A stretch of 64,000 nucleotides of DNA from Tenrec ecaudatus (GCF_050624435.1 NC_134542.1:115737677-115801676); one strand, 5' to 3'. Shown: positions 1 to 10,229, counted from the first letter of the stretch. Numbers and translations are program-made. Notes: generated by a model not told the origin, from the sequence alone.

Positions 1-59
1 AGGACACAATATGAGTTTTACAAAAGTGAGATCATTCTATATCTATTCTTTCTGCACAC

Positions 60-740
60 TGCTTCCACCTCTCTCTCTTGGCATGTTTATGCTAATTCCA
101 TCCTCTCAATTCTCAGGCCAAAAATCTTAGTTATCCAGTTAGCTCAGATGTTTCTAACACTAGTCTATACCATCTCCAAGACTACAGAACACCTAACTGG
201 TCTTCCTATTCTTAACACAACAATTTTCTTTAAAAAGAAAGTCAGATCTTATCACCCCTCTTTAACATACAATGGTTCCCTAGTTTCCTTATAGTCCAAG
301 CCAAAGTGCTTACAATGGTCCAAAATGGCTGAACTCGGGCCTCCAGTCACCTCTGACATCACTTCCTTTTATTTTCCCATTCCCTTTGCTCCAGTCACAT
401 TGGCCACCTAGCCTCAAAACAGACTCTGTACCCATGTCTGGAATGTTCTTCTTCCCAATAGCTACCTGATTAACTCTCAAATCTTTAAGTCTTTGCTCAA
501 ATATCACATTCTCCATAAGGCCTTCCTTCCCTGAATTTCTGCCTTTAAAATTACACCTTCCCGACATTCCCAAAGCTTCCTTATTTTTCTGCCCCTGTAA
601 CATGGATTATCTCAATATACTGTTTTATTATGTTTATTGTTTAAGGCTCTTTGAGCACAAGTAATTTTTTGAGTTGTAATTCAAATGCCTACAATAGGAC
701 CTAGAATATACAAGCTATCTGGTATGGAATTTAATTAAGT
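60..740 (+). mobile_element. L2 LINE fragment (3' region)
   Basis: The text runs in the order of the mammalian L2 3' region: a Cys/Pro-rich stretch, then a segment reading like 'ggaatgttcttcttccc', then 'aggccttccttccctg'. It is old and strongly diverged. It lies in UBXN4 intron 1. No coding potential is left. Confidence 0.55.
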
Positions 741-967
741 ACCTTGTGCAGCGAGGAAAATTCTGCAATTATAGACAATGGTATTGGAAGTACCCTGGCA
801 TTCCAAAAATGTACTTAACTGTACTGCTGCACTTCTGGATACATTTGTTTGAGATAAAATCCAGAAATAGGAGCTTGGAACATTTGGTCATGGAAGTGAA
901 CAGGAACAAGAGTGCATCCACAGACCAAGACCAAAAACAATGATCCATTAGCAGACTACTATAGATG

Positions 968-1150
968 GAAACCCTGGTGGTGATGTTTTAAGTATTGGAC
1001 TACTAATCTCAAGATATGTGGTTCAAATCCACCAGCCCCCCAATGGAGAAAGATGAGGGTGTCTGCCCCCACCCCCAAATTTGCAAAGCCTCAGAACCTC
1101 TCCAGGTCACTAGGAGTTGAAATAGATTTGACGGCAGTGGGTTTTAGTTT
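968..1150 (+). mobile_element. AfroSINE
   Basis: tRNA-derived AfroSINE in sense orientation. The head 'aaccctggtggtgatgt' is followed by a box-B-like 'ggttcaaatccacc', the body, and a diverged tail ending 'gacggcagtgggttttagtt'. Bases 741-967 before it and 1151-1419 after it show nothing I recognise. Confidence 0.75.
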
Positions 1151-1419
1151 GGGTGTTTTAAATATTGGAGAAACAGAGTAAGTAAAAAACTACCCTTCCT
1201 GAGTCTACTTCGAGACTATGGGTTAAGATGTGTAATTTCCTGTGATTGACTTGACTACCTAAAACTATCTACACAGGGCATTTTTTACTGCAAACACTTC
1301 TTTAAGAAGCAGGGAAGAGAGAGGGATCCTTTTCACTCTTTCAAAAAATGTTATTGTTCATTATTTATTGCACATATGCAATAGGGTTTAATCTAGATTA
1401 AACTCTAATGATAGAATTA

Positions 1420-1598
1420 CCTGGGTGGCCAAATGGCTATATGCTTGACTACTAACCAAAAAGTCGGTGGCTTTTACCCACCCAGCAGCACCTTGAGAGG
1501 CAAGCCTGATCTGTTTGCTAAAATTCCCAGCCTAGAGCACAGTTCGCCTGTGCATCCCGAGTCTGAATCAATTTGAAGACAACAAATAACAACAAAAT
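1420..1598 (+). mobile_element. AfroSINE, degenerate
   Basis: A weak match to the AfroSINE plan: 'ctgggtggccaaatggc' head, 'gactactaacc' and 'gtcggtggc' middle, and a tail 'gagtctgaatcaatttgaag' that corresponds to the gagtcggaatcgactcga end of better copies. Confidence 0.5.
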
Positions 1599-1604
1599 CT
1601 AATG

Positions 1605-2100
1605 GTAGGAAAGACCAGATTAAGCAACAACTATAAATATATGATCAGTTATAAATGCTAGGAAGAAAACAACAGAGCTATAAGAAAAAATGGAATGGAA
1701 GGCCTTTAGAGGACAGAAGGGCTGAGACCAACCAAGGGACAGAAAAAAATTCACCAGGCAAAAGGAATCGTGTGCAAAGGCCCCGAGACAAGATAAGGAA
1801 AGGCAGGTGTGATTGGGGTCATGAACAATGAATGGGAAGCACAAGATAAGCACAGATTGAAGAGTTAAGCAGGAGCCAGATCACACACAGGGCTATAGAA
1901 ACTAAGTCTAAGAAGTTTTAGGTGGGTTTTTTGTTATTGATGTTCTCCTAAGTGTAATGAAAATAAGCGAGGAAATGACTTTTTAAAAATAAGAAACTGT
2001 GTGAAAATAGGATTACAAGATGATGGTATTGGCAGAAGGAAGGAGACCAGTTTAGAGAGAATTTCAGTGATCTGGTGAGCTCTCACTGTACTGGGAAGCA
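1605..2100 (-). mobile_element. L2 LINE fragment
   Basis: Antisense L2: 'gtgtgcaaaggccccgagac', 'gggaagcacaagat' and 'ggagaccagtttagag' follow the order of the L2 inner region. Heavily diverged. Bases 2101-2500 hold nothing recognisable. Confidence 0.5.
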
Positions 2101-2527
2101 CATGCTTGCTATATCAATGTAAATCATTATGTGAATCAAAGTACACCCTTGAGACCAATCTATAAGCTATAAGGAGATCTTTAAACATTATTCCAGATTT
2201 TAAAAATTTCCCCATCTTATTGAGTTTGTGAAAGCTAAAAAATCTCTTAAATTCTAGCAATATTCTTCAAAGTTATAAACAGAGCTCTAAACAATTTGTA
2301 AGGATTGCAATTTCATGAGTCCATTGTCTATATAGTCCTGGAGTGACACTAATCCTACTTAGGCTTGGGATTAATTTGCTAAAACTGTAGAAAAGCCAAT
2401 AGCATTTCAGAACAGGTCAATGGATAGAAACTTTTGTCAGGTTGCAAATGGGTCTTCCAATAAACATTCTAGCCATTAAAACTCTAAAATTCTACATGCT
2501 CATCAGAAAAAATTTTAAATTTTAAAA

Positions 2528-2892
2528 AGGGAGGGTGGAGGGAAGGGAGGGTGAAAGGAAGGTAGGGTAGAAGGAGGGAACGGATCACACGGATCTACAT
2601 ATAACCCCCTCCCTGGGGCATGGACAACAGAAAAGTGGGTGAAGGTAAACGTAGGACAGTGTTAGATATGACAAAATAATAATTTACAAATTATCAAGGG
2701 TTCATGAGGGTGTGGGGAGTGGGAAGGGAAGGGTAAAAATGAGGATATGATGCTAGGAACTTAAGTGGAGAGCAAATGTTTTGAGAATGATGAGAGCAAT
2801 GAATGTACAAATGTGCTCAACACAATGGATGGATGTATGGATTGTGATAAGAGTCGTACAAGCTCCCAACAAAATGACTGGGGAAAAAAACA
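2528..2892 (+). mobile_element. L1 3' end (tenrec-type 3' UTR)
   Basis: 5'-truncated L1 3' UTR. It has the G-rich 'gggagggtggag' block, 'cctccctggggcatgg', 'agaaaagtgggtgaagg', 'caaattatcaagggttcatg', and a 3' end 'gtcgtacaagctcccaac' close to the family end 'gagccccaataaaatgatt'. An AfroSINE tail follows at once. Confidence 0.8.
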
Positions 2893-2978
2893 GTTGCTAT
2901 CTTGGAAACCCACAGGGTTAGTTCTAACCTGTCCTATTGGGTGGCCAACTTTGAGGGCAGTGAGTTTGTTTTTGCTTT
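2893..2978 (+). mobile_element. AfroSINE, 3' half
   Basis: Only the tail half is present: 'cttggaaacccacagggtta', 'cctgtcctattgggtggcc' and 'gagggcagtgagtttgtttt'. It abuts the preceding L1 end. Confidence 0.65.
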
Positions 2979-3604
2979 TCTTCTAAGTATTTCCAAATAG
3001 GTTTCACCTTCTTCACAAATACGAGCACCTTCGTGTAGGAAGATACACTAACAACCTGGGCTATGCAAGTGGTTATAATGAAGGCAGCAGGTACTTGCTA
3101 GTGAAGATCAAAGACTAGAACCTTCAGTACAGGTTATTCCTCAACACACAGAAAACAAATCCTCCTACTGGGCCTACAAGGAGCATCACAATGGAAGGAG
3201 AAAGAATGAGGTTGTGAAGGCTTTAATTTTACTTAGATCCACAATCAATGCCCACGGAAGCAGCATCAAGGAAACAACACATTGTAGTAGGCAGATCTGC
3301 TGCAAAAGATCTCCCTAAAGGTGTTAAAAAGCAAAGATGTTCCTTTGAAGACTAAGGTGATCTTGAAACAAGCCATGATCTTGAATCAGTCACTCCATAT
3401 GCATGAGCAAGCTGGACAATGAATAAAGGAAGACCAAAGACTCTGATGCATTGGAAGGATGGTGCTAGGAAGAATACTGACTATACCACACAGCACCAGA
3501 ACAAGGAACAAGCCTGTCTTGGAAGAAGTACAACCAGAATGCTCCTTAGAAGGAAGGATGGCAAGACTTCATCATACATACATTGAACATGGTATCACCC
3601 AACA

Positions 3605-3790
3605 CCCACCCATTGTCATCAAGTGGGTTCCAACTTACTATGACCCTATAGAGTTTTTCCAAGGCTGGAAATCTTTATGGGAGCAGAGAGCCTCATCTTT
3701 CTCCCTAGAAGGTGGTGGGTTTGAACCACAGACTTGTCCATTAGTAGCCCAACACTTACACATTGTCACCACCTGGATATATTTATCACT
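3605..3790 (-). mobile_element. AfroSINE
   Basis: Antisense AfroSINE inserted in the RTE. It reads 'gttccaacttactatgaccc', 'gagcctcatctttctccct', 'gtgggtttgaaccacagac', which is the reverse complement of tail, body and head. Confidence 0.75.
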
Positions 3791-3837
3791 GAAAAACTCA
3801 CTGCCATTGAGCTGATTCTGGCTGAGTGAGTGACCTG

Positions 3838-3972
3838 ATTGGGCAGAGCAGAACTGCCCCCTTTGGAGTTCTGAGACTTTAAATCCTTATGGGAACCTCA
3901 TAAAGCCTCATCTTTCTCCAGTAGAGCTACTGGTAGGTTTAAACTATTGCTAACAGCTCAATGTATAACCTA
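3838..3972 (-). mobile_element. AfroSINE
   Basis: A second antisense AfroSINE inside the same RTE: 'agcagaactgccccctttgg', 'aaagcctcatctttctccag', 'taacctactgtggtcctg'. RTE sequence resumes directly afterwards. Confidence 0.65.
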
Positions 3973-4160
3973 CTGTGGTCCTGTTAAGAGGAAGGATCAA
4001 TCCTTGGAGGGTATCATGCTTTATAAAGGGGAAGTTCAAAGAAAAAAAGGAGATAAGAGTGAAACAGGGACTGCAACAATGGACTTAAACATAGCAAAGG
4101 TTGTACAGAAGGGGAGGGAGGGACCCCATGGTGTTTTCTTCTGTTGTAAACAAGGTTACT

Positions 4161-4648
4161 CCTCCCGCTCCCCGTCAGGATCCCAATTCTATCTTGCAGG
4201 TCTGACTAGACCACATACAGATAGGAACTGGAAACACAGGGAATCCAGGGCAGATGATCCCTTCAGGACCAATGGTGTTTGAGTGGCTATACTGGGAGGG
4301 TAGTGGGAGGTTGGGTTGGAAAGGGGGAACCGATTACAAGGATCTACATGTGACCTCCTCCCTGGGGGACAGACAACAGAAAAGTGGGTGAAGGGCGACG
4401 TCGGATGGGGCAAGGTATGACAAAATAATAATTTATAAATTATCAAGGGTTCATGAGGGAGGGGAAGTGGGGAGGGAGGGGGAAAATGAGGGCCTAATGC
4501 CAGGGGCTTAAGTGGAGAGCAAATGTTTTGAGAATGGTGAGGGCAATGAATGTACAGATGTGCTTTACACAACTGATATCTGTATGAATTGTGATAAGAG
4601 TTGTATGAGCCCCTAATAAAACAATTTAAAAAAACAACAAAAATAAAC
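4161..4648 (+). mobile_element. L1 3' end inserted in RTE
   Basis: 5'-truncated tenrec-type L1 ending 'gagcccctaataaaac' plus an A-rich tail. It is bounded by a 10-bp exact target-site duplication, caaggttact, at 4151-4160 and 4649-4658. RTE sequence continues on both sides, so the L1 is younger than the RTE. Confidence 0.9.
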
Positions 4649-4685
4649 CAAGGTTACTGTGAGTTAGCACTAACAAGCACCTAAA

Positions 4686-4812
4686 AACTACCTTTTCAAA
4701 ACATCTGACCCTACAGGACAGGGCAGAACTTGCCCCTGTGGGTTTCCAAGACTGCAATTTTATAGGAATAAAAAGCCCCATCTTTTTCCTGTAGTAATGG
4801 TTAGAGACCACA
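4686..4812 (-). mobile_element. AfroSINE
   Basis: Antisense AfroSINE body: 'gaccctacaggacagggcag', 'cccctgtgggtttccaagac', 'aaaagccccatctttttcc'. Bases 4813-5030 show nothing recognisable. Confidence 0.75.
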
Positions 4813-5031
4813 ATTGTGTTTTTTATTTAACAATGTAATGATCACAATCCTCGATTTCTTCATTTTTACACCTTTGAAAATAGTAACTCAGAAAGTCTGT
4901 GTTGCTTCTCTCAAAAACATAACCACATTTTTTAGAAACTGCTAAAGATTTTACCAAGACATAAGGTGCAGTCCTTTTTTATGACCCTGGTGCATGTCTC
5001 TTCATGAGTGTGGTTTCCTCATCTATAAAAC

Positions 5032-5335
5032 AAACAAACTCACTGCCATCAAGTCTACAGGGGTCATCACAAGTGCTTCTTAACTACCAAAAGGATCAGT
5101 AAAATTTTATATGAAAAACAGTAACGATTTAAAATCTTATAAAACTACTATTGTACAAAGAGCCCTGACCAAATGGATCAACAATTCAATCCAACAATAG
5201 CTCTATACCAGAAAGAAGGGGCAGCCGTCAGCTTCCAAATACTTCTATCCTTGGAAATCTTCGGAGTTCTCCTCTGTCCTACAGGGTCACTGTCATTTAG
5301 AATCCACTCAACAACAATGGCTTCCATTTTAATGT
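5032..5335. mobile_element. AfroSINE pieces in both orientations
   Basis: An antisense tail piece at 5032-5090 ('aactcactgccatcaagtc') is followed by a sense tail piece around 5225-5330 ('ctctgtcctacagggtcact', 'aatccactcaacaacaatgg'). Bases 5336-6040 are UBXN4 intron without recognisable features apart from a short T tract near 5372. Confidence 0.5.
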
Positions 5336-6555
5336 ATTCTTTTGACAAACACCAGTATAGTTTAGTTTTCTTTTTTTTTTTAGTCTACTTTTTCTCCCCT
5401 ACAGGATTACAGCATTTATTTATTTATGGAAAGTCTAAGTAACATAACTCCAAAACTCACGCTTTTCCAATTAACAGCACGGGGCTGAACATTTAGCTTA
5501 ACTTAAGTAGCTTGTTCTTCACTGTAGAACATGAAGTTACTGAACTAGTTATTTAGCCTCCCACGAGGTGAATTAGGAGCAAACCGTTATTAAGCACAAA
5601 TTAAAGAATACCACACTTCAAATTACCATTAGTCACAACACTGACTTGATTCATATAGAGAGACTCAGGAAAGCCATAAAGACATAGTGTCCTGTCAATC
5701 GAGGTTTCCGGATAAGAGATTATGGCGCAAAATCACCCCGAGCCACATACGGTGCAGTTTAATACACAGACTCGAAAGTTCGAAGATGTCCGAGGAGGGC
5801 AACAACGAGAAGTTAAGGCCCGAAAGTCTCCTGTTTTGGAACCAACGGTAAAAGTCAACTTACAACGATAAATTATTCCACATTAGGCTCTTTCCACCTA
5901 ACAAATGTCCTTTAAAATCCAAAAAAATCAGACCTACAATCAGTCCCAAAGTTTGCCTCCCAAGAACCTCCGGGGCCCGTAACCGTGACTATCAGGTGGT
6001 TTCCCTTTGTTGTTCAACGATGACACAGCTTTCTTGCTGACAGTCCACAAGGAATTACGAGCCACTGAGTGCCTACGGCCTGTCCCGCCCCTGCCCACGC
6101 GGAACTGGCAGGGGTGTACGGGGGGGTAGGCCACCCCAAGTGGGTCCTCGGGGGCAGACTGCTGCCCGGGCGGCGCCCGGGAGGGGGGCAGCGGGCCAGG
6201 GCGGTGTTCACCTACTCCCCCGGCAGCGGGCTCGGCGGGGCGGAGCAGGCACCCGCGGACCCGCTGGTCGGGCGGCGAGGCCTGCGAGCCGCGCCGCCTC
6301 TCCTCCCCGCCCCCCTCCCGGGCCGTCCCCGCGCCGGGCCCAGGCCTGCGGAGCCCCAAACCGACGAAGCTCCGAGAAAGGCTGGGAGTTGGGGGCTCCC
6401 CTCGTGGGGAACGCGGTGCGGCACGGCCCCAGCTTGGGCGCCCCGCAGCCCCCTCGCCTCAGGGACGACCGACCGGCGGCTGAGCACAGAAAGGGTGGGA
6501 AGTGGGCCGGAGGGGGGGGAGTCCCGCCCGCATCCTGGGCCCTCGCCTCCTTCAC

Positions 6556-6637
6556 CTGACACGAACACCACGAAGACCGAGCCATTGCTCTTGGCCAACG
6601 CAATGGCGGACGGAATGGAGCCCTGGAACCACAACAT
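6556..6637 (-). CDS. UBXN4: UBXN4 exon 1, coding part
   Basis: UBXN4 (erasin, UBXD2) sits in the ER membrane and helps recruit p97/VCP for ER-associated degradation. The first 27 codons are here, beginning MLWFQGSIPSAIALAK and continuing SNGSVFVVFVS. From memory, human UBXN4 begins MLWFQGAIPAAIATAK and continues to VFVVFVAG, so identity is clear although several small residues differ. The exon ends GTCAG followed by donor GTGAAG, leaving one base of codon 28. The start codon is the first ATG of the conserved peptide and lies in the CpG island. The remaining exons must lie left of the window: I found no later UBXN4 exon between 1 and 6555. The gene runs in the same direction as R3HDM1, as in human. 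Confidence 0.9.
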
Positions 6638-6818
6638 CGCTCCCTTCCGATCCCGGCGCTCGCTCGGTGTGTTGTCGTCCCGGTCCCGGAGTTAGCCCCG
6701 CCCTCCCTCGGAGCTCGGCCCCCAGCTGGCCCAGACCCCGCCTTCGGCGCCGCGCACGCGCGCACGCCCATCAGCGGCCCCGAGGGATGCGCGCCAGCGC
6801 GCCAGCTAGGTGCTCCCC

Positions 6819-6832
6819 GCATCACGTGATGC
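6819..6832. promoter_or_regulatory. E-box palindrome GCATCACGTGATGC
   Basis: A 14-bp perfect palindrome centred on CACGTG, about 185 bp upstream of the UBXN4 start codon. TCACGTGA is the core used by USF, MITF/TFE3/TFEB and related bHLH-zip factors. Factor binding is inference. Confidence 0.5.
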
Positions 6833-6834
6833 TG

Positions 6835-6847
6835 CACGTCAACGTCA
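6835..6847 (-). promoter_or_regulatory. TGACGTTGACGTG: CRE/UPRE-like element
   Basis: Read on the UBXN4 strand, two overlapping TGACGT cores end in TGACGTG. TGACGTG(G/A) is the UPRE core bound by ATF6/XBP1, and TGACGT is the CRE/ATF core. It lies about 200 bp upstream of the start codon. The fit with an ER-stress role of UBXN4 is suggestive only. Confidence 0.4.
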
Positions 6848-6979
6848 GCGTGTCGCACCCGAGCCTTGTCTGGTCGGCGAGTCTGTACGTGCGCGCGCCC
6901 GGGAAGGCTCCGGCTCGTAGTCCAGGAAGTAGAAGAAAGCGTAGGAAAGATGACTGGCGTCTGGGCCTCCCATCCTGAA

Positions 6980-6997
6980 GCATGATGGGAATTGTAG
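6980..6997 (-). promoter_or_regulatory. ZNF143/SBS-type motif
   Basis: On the minus strand the sequence is CTACAATTCCCATCATGC, very close to the ACTACAATTCCCAGAATGC motif of ZNF143/THAP11-bound promoters. It is about 345 bp upstream of the UBXN4 start codon, at the edge of the CpG island. Confidence 0.6.
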
Positions 6998-7218
6998 GCC
7001 TCTTGGGCTTGTTCTTCACTGAGTGGGAAATGAGAATGGAGTTTCCAGAACAGTTCAATGAGACTGTAGTGTAGTGGGGATTACTAAACACAAGCTGAAA
7101 ATCTCAATGTGGAGGAAATCATCCCTGCCGGATTTGGAGTTGGCCTAATGAGGGAAAAATGTCATACGCTTACGATTAGTGACCATGGTGTGAGAATCGG
7201 GTACTTTTTCTATGATGG

Positions 7219-7375
7219 AGTAAAACCCACTGCCCTTGAGTCGATCCCAAATCATAGCGACCCTAGAGACCCCAAAGAACAGAATAGAAATGATCCTTGA
7301 GGGTTCCGCGACCGTAAATCTTTACAGAAACAGGCAGCCTCAGCTTTCTCCGGGGAAGGGCTTGTAAATTAACCT
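7219..7375 (-). mobile_element. AfroSINE
   Basis: Antisense AfroSINE: 'acccactgcccttgagtcga', 'aatcatagcgaccctagag', 'agcctcagctttctccgggg'. Its head is truncated. Confidence 0.7.
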
Positions 7376-7749
7376 GACCAAGGCACAAACAGCTAGACCT
7401 CCAGAGCACCTCACAATGAAACACATAAATGATTTTGCTTTCAATTTTTGTAAGAGTGTCTTTATCACCAAGATGCGACATTTTGAGGATGGGTGCCATT
7501 AAAAATGGCCTCATAGCTGTTAGCTGAATTCTTTTATGGTTCGTGTAAATGTTCATGTTACATGCATTCTACATCAATTAAATTTCACTCCCAGGAACAT
7601 TTGATAATTTGTGGTATAAAAGGATACGACTGGAATTCTTTCTTTTTCTTTTTCCAATGCAGTACATTGCTTAATTTCAAAAATATCCATTTCTTGCATA
7701 CCTACAATACTTATTTCATGCATAGCTTACCTAAAATAGCAAAGAGATT

Positions 7750-7764
7750 GCACTTCAATTTTTG
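7750..7764 (+). repeat. Target-site duplication, left copy (TPT1 retrocopy)
   Basis: gcacttcaatttttg, identical to 8583-8597. It marks the 3' (poly-A) side of the retrocopy. Confidence 0.95.
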
Positions 7765-8582
7765 ATTTTTGGTGTTTTTTTTAGTTTAAATGCATTTTAT
7801 TTTAGACAACCTACACGACATTTTTTTTTCTTAAAAAAAAAAAAAAAGCCTCCGCTCCAAATAAATCAAGGTCAAAAGTAAATGAAGAGCTCACGATGAT
7901 ATCAGTTCCGTTAAGTCCTGGTGTCGTGTGGATGAACAGCAGTCAGTCGGGATGAGGCATCGGTCGTGAGTTGCCCACGGTGTTAACATTTCTCCATCTC
8001 TAAGCCATCCTTAAAGAAGATCAGATATGGGGTGACACTGTCTTCACGGCAGTCCAGCAGAGCAACCATGCCATCTGGATTCATGTTCTCACCAAGAAAG
8101 ACCTGGTAGTTTTTGAAATTTGCAAGGATGTTCTTGATTTGTTCTGTAGCACCTGTCATAAAAGGCTTTACTCTTTCTGGTTTCTGTTCTTCAAGTTTGC
8201 CTTTGATTGATTTCATGTAGTCTTTGATGTACTTCTTGTAGGTTTCTTTTGTGAAGCTGGTTTCCTGCAAGTGATGGTTCATGACAATATCAACACCAGT
8301 GATCATGGTGCTTTCTGCTGCATTACCATCGGGGCCTTCAGCTGAGGCGTTACCCCCAATGAGGGAGTCATCAATGACACCTTCGGTCCTACTGACCATC
8401 TTCCCCTCCAATTCCAGACACAGCCCGTCTGCGATCTCCTGGATCTTGTAGATGTCGGAGAACATCTCATCATGGCTGATGAGGTCCCGGTAGATGATCA
8501 TGATGGCGGCTGAAGGGAGACAGCGGCGGCGCTAGCTTAGCTGTGCTGCCGGAGCGGCGCTCGGGGGGAGCGGCCGGAAAGC
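7765..8582 (-). other. TPT1: TPT1 processed retrocopy (whole cDNA unit)
   Basis: An intronless copy of TPT1 (TCTP) mRNA: a GC-rich 5' UTR (8502-8582, with GCTAGCGCC next to GTCTCCCTTCAGCCGCC before the ATG), the complete open frame, a 3' UTR with 'aataaaatgcatttaaact', and a short decayed A tail (7765-7782 on the plus strand as T-rich sequence). An exact 15-bp direct repeat flanks it. It is therefore an L1-type retroposition of a nearly full-length mRNA. It sits about 1.1 kb upstream of the UBXN4 start codon, in the same orientation. Confidence 0.93.
7983..8501 (-). CDS. TPT1: TPT1/TCTP retrogene, intact 172-aa frame
   Basis: The frame encodes a full-length TCTP-family protein of 172 residues, the usual length, from [16 protein letters not shown] to [11 protein letters not shown], with no stop or frameshift. 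TCTP is a cytosolic protein linked to growth, apoptosis and calcium and tubulin binding. The family signature around residues 46-56 ([11 protein letters not shown]) is present, as is the second conserved block [15 protein letters not shown]. Compared with human TCTP from memory there are about 15 or so substitutions, among them Cys for Tyr in LLDYRED, Val-Phe-Leu for Phe-Phe-Ile before GEN, and Asn-Ala for Glu-Gly near residue 60; some may belong to the tenrec parent gene. An intact frame can mean a functional retrogene or simply a young copy. No promoter of its own is evident beyond the copied 5' UTR. Confidence 0.85.
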   Translation of the reverse strand: MIIYRDLISHDEMFSDIYKIQEIADGLCLELEGKMVSRTEGVIDDSLIGGNASAEGPDGNAAESTMITGVDIVMNHHLQETSFTKETYKKYIKDYMKSIKGKLEEQKPERVKPFMTGATEQIKNILANFKNYQVFLGENMNPDGMVALLDCREDSVTPYLIFFKDGLEMEKC

Positions 8583-8597
8583 GCACTTCAATTTTTG
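8583..8597 (+). repeat. Target-site duplication, right copy (TPT1 retrocopy)
   Basis: gcacttcaatttttg, identical to 7750-7764. It abuts the 5' end of the copied mRNA. Confidence 0.95.
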
Positions 8598-8779
8598 TAT
8601 GCACTTCATTTTTTATGTACTCCCCCCGCATCAGGTTCCTCATATAATGTAATTGTAAACTGAAATACAGTGCTGATTACAAAACATTTCTGCTTATTGT
8701 ATATGACACCATTTCACTCACCTTAAATAGTCAAAATTATTTGAATAGAGCTATGTCTTTTATTATTCCTAGTGCTGGA

Positions 8780-9560
8780 ATGAAATACTTCGCACATTCT
8801 CCATAGCTTTTCATTCAGTTATCCAACTTTATTACTTACCTACCAATGGTTAGGCACTGTACCTGCTGCTGAGGTCCTAGGGCCTAGCCTTTGTGGACCA
8901 TACATCCAAAGGGGAAACTATCCACTGAATAAGTGATTGTGAGTGATGATATGTTCCACAAGAAGAAAGATTCAAAATGCTATTGAAGTCCTGTGATGGT
9001 GGGACCAGAATGGACTGACAGGTTCAGGAAAGACCTTCCTGAGATAATAACATGTCGAGATCAAAAACGACTCCAGAGAGAGGATGTGCTATTGTGAAGT
9101 CTCTGGTGAGACAGAGTACAGAGTTGGAAAGCAGCCTTTCTAACAGAAGTAGAGAGGAGCTTGTGGTCACAGGCGGCTAGGAAGACAGGCAAGAATGAGA
9201 TCATACAGTGTCTTGGAAGTTGATATTAAGGAATTTGAACCTTTTCTAAGTATTTTCACAATATCATTGAAAATTTTTAAACAGAGGAGTAACGCCTGAG
9301 AGCCATGTTTTTAAATTAAAGTCATGGGACTGTTGTGTGGAGAATTGGCCAAAAGAAGAACTGGACGGATGTGAAGAGACCAGGTAAGAGGCTATTGTCC
9401 ATGTACAAAGGAGGCAGAAAAGTGAACACATCTACAAGAATACAAGATGAGTTTGGAGGCGTGCATGAATATGGTGAGTTCCATATTGGACATTTGTTTG
9501 TAGTATTAGAGAGATATTCAAACAGAGGTTAGGTAGGCAGATCCTAGGTGCGAGGCTCAA
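8780..9560 (-). mobile_element. L2 LINE fragment
   Basis: Antisense L2 in collinear order: 'ttaggcactgtacctgctgc', 'agaccttcctgagataa', 'aacagaggagtaacgcctga', 'gtgtggagaattggcc', 'gaccaggtaagaggctattg'. Ancient and diverged. Bases 9561-10230 follow without anything I can name. Confidence 0.6.
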
Positions 9561-10229
9561 AAGCACTTAGCTAGAGACAGGGATCTGATTTTCCCCTGCT
9601 TACAGCGAATAATTGAAGCTCTGGGGGGTGCTGTCCTGTAAGGAGATGTGCAGAGTAGGATGGGACAGTGAGGGCTTGGGCCTCCAGCATTTGCAGGGCT
9701 GTTGGTATAGAAATGAGACAGTTTATACAGTCACAGGAAACAGAGAAGGAAAGATGAGGCAGGGTGGAGGAGAGGTAAAAAGAGAGAGTCATGCCAAAGA
9801 AACCAAGAGGTAGAAGAAAAGGTGTTAGGGAAAAGCCAGTATGTTGAACACTGATGTTGAGTCAAATAAGGTGACTAAAAAAATATCTGTTACCTTTCAC
9901 AAAATAGAAGTGATTAAAAAAATAGAAGTGATTAGTAAATTTAGCAATAGCCATTTGGGGGAGTTCTTTTGCTGGTATTGGAGAGATTCAATACCCAGGA
10001 GAGGGAGATACCTACCCAGAGGAGAGAGAGGCCTGTGGCAGATCCTACTGATAGCCCGCTCAGCAATCACTCTGCCACAACTCTCAGTATTCCCTGCTGG
10101 CAGAAGGGCCCAGGGTGGGAGTGAAGGGACTTAAAAGGAAACATTTTCCTCAGAAGAGGCACATGGAAGAAAGCACAATCCTTTTCTGTTGGATGAGGCT
10201 GAGTGTGTGTGAAGCGGAATACAGCCTCA

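Larger units (their letters stand above)
3030..4690 (+). mobile_element. RTE-type LINE, 3' part, interrupted by SINEs and an L1
   Basis: Decayed RTE (BovB-like) reverse-transcriptase 3' region. Matching blocks are 'gaagatcaaagactagaacc', 'cttagatccacaatcaatgc', 'gaagtacaaccagaatgctc' and 'ggatggcaagacttcatc'. It resumes after SINE insertions at 3980 ('gatcaatccttggagggtat') and again after an L1 insertion at 4659 ('gtgagttagcactaac'), which is the family 3' tail. The reading frame is long gone. Confidence 0.75.
6040..6910. promoter_or_regulatory. UBXN4: CpG island / UBXN4 promoter
   Basis: This stretch is visibly rich in G, C and CpG in a window that is otherwise AT-rich or repeat-derived, and it contains no repeats. 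It covers UBXN4 exon 1, the start of intron 1 and the upstream region, as expected of a housekeeping promoter. The long open frames read through it on both strands are a by-product of base composition. The transcription start is not visible; it should lie just above 6637. Confidence 0.85.

Noticed and set aside
1-6555. Further UBXN4 exons
   Set aside because: I looked on the minus strand for the expected exon-2 peptide region (around AASWEDDKVTEASS) and found none. The stretch is repeats and unidentified intron.
5940-6978. Several long overlapping open frames on both strands of the CpG island
   Set aside because: They arise from GC-rich composition. Only the MLWFQG... start with its donor site matches a known protein (UBXN4 exon 1); the read-through beyond 6556 is intron.
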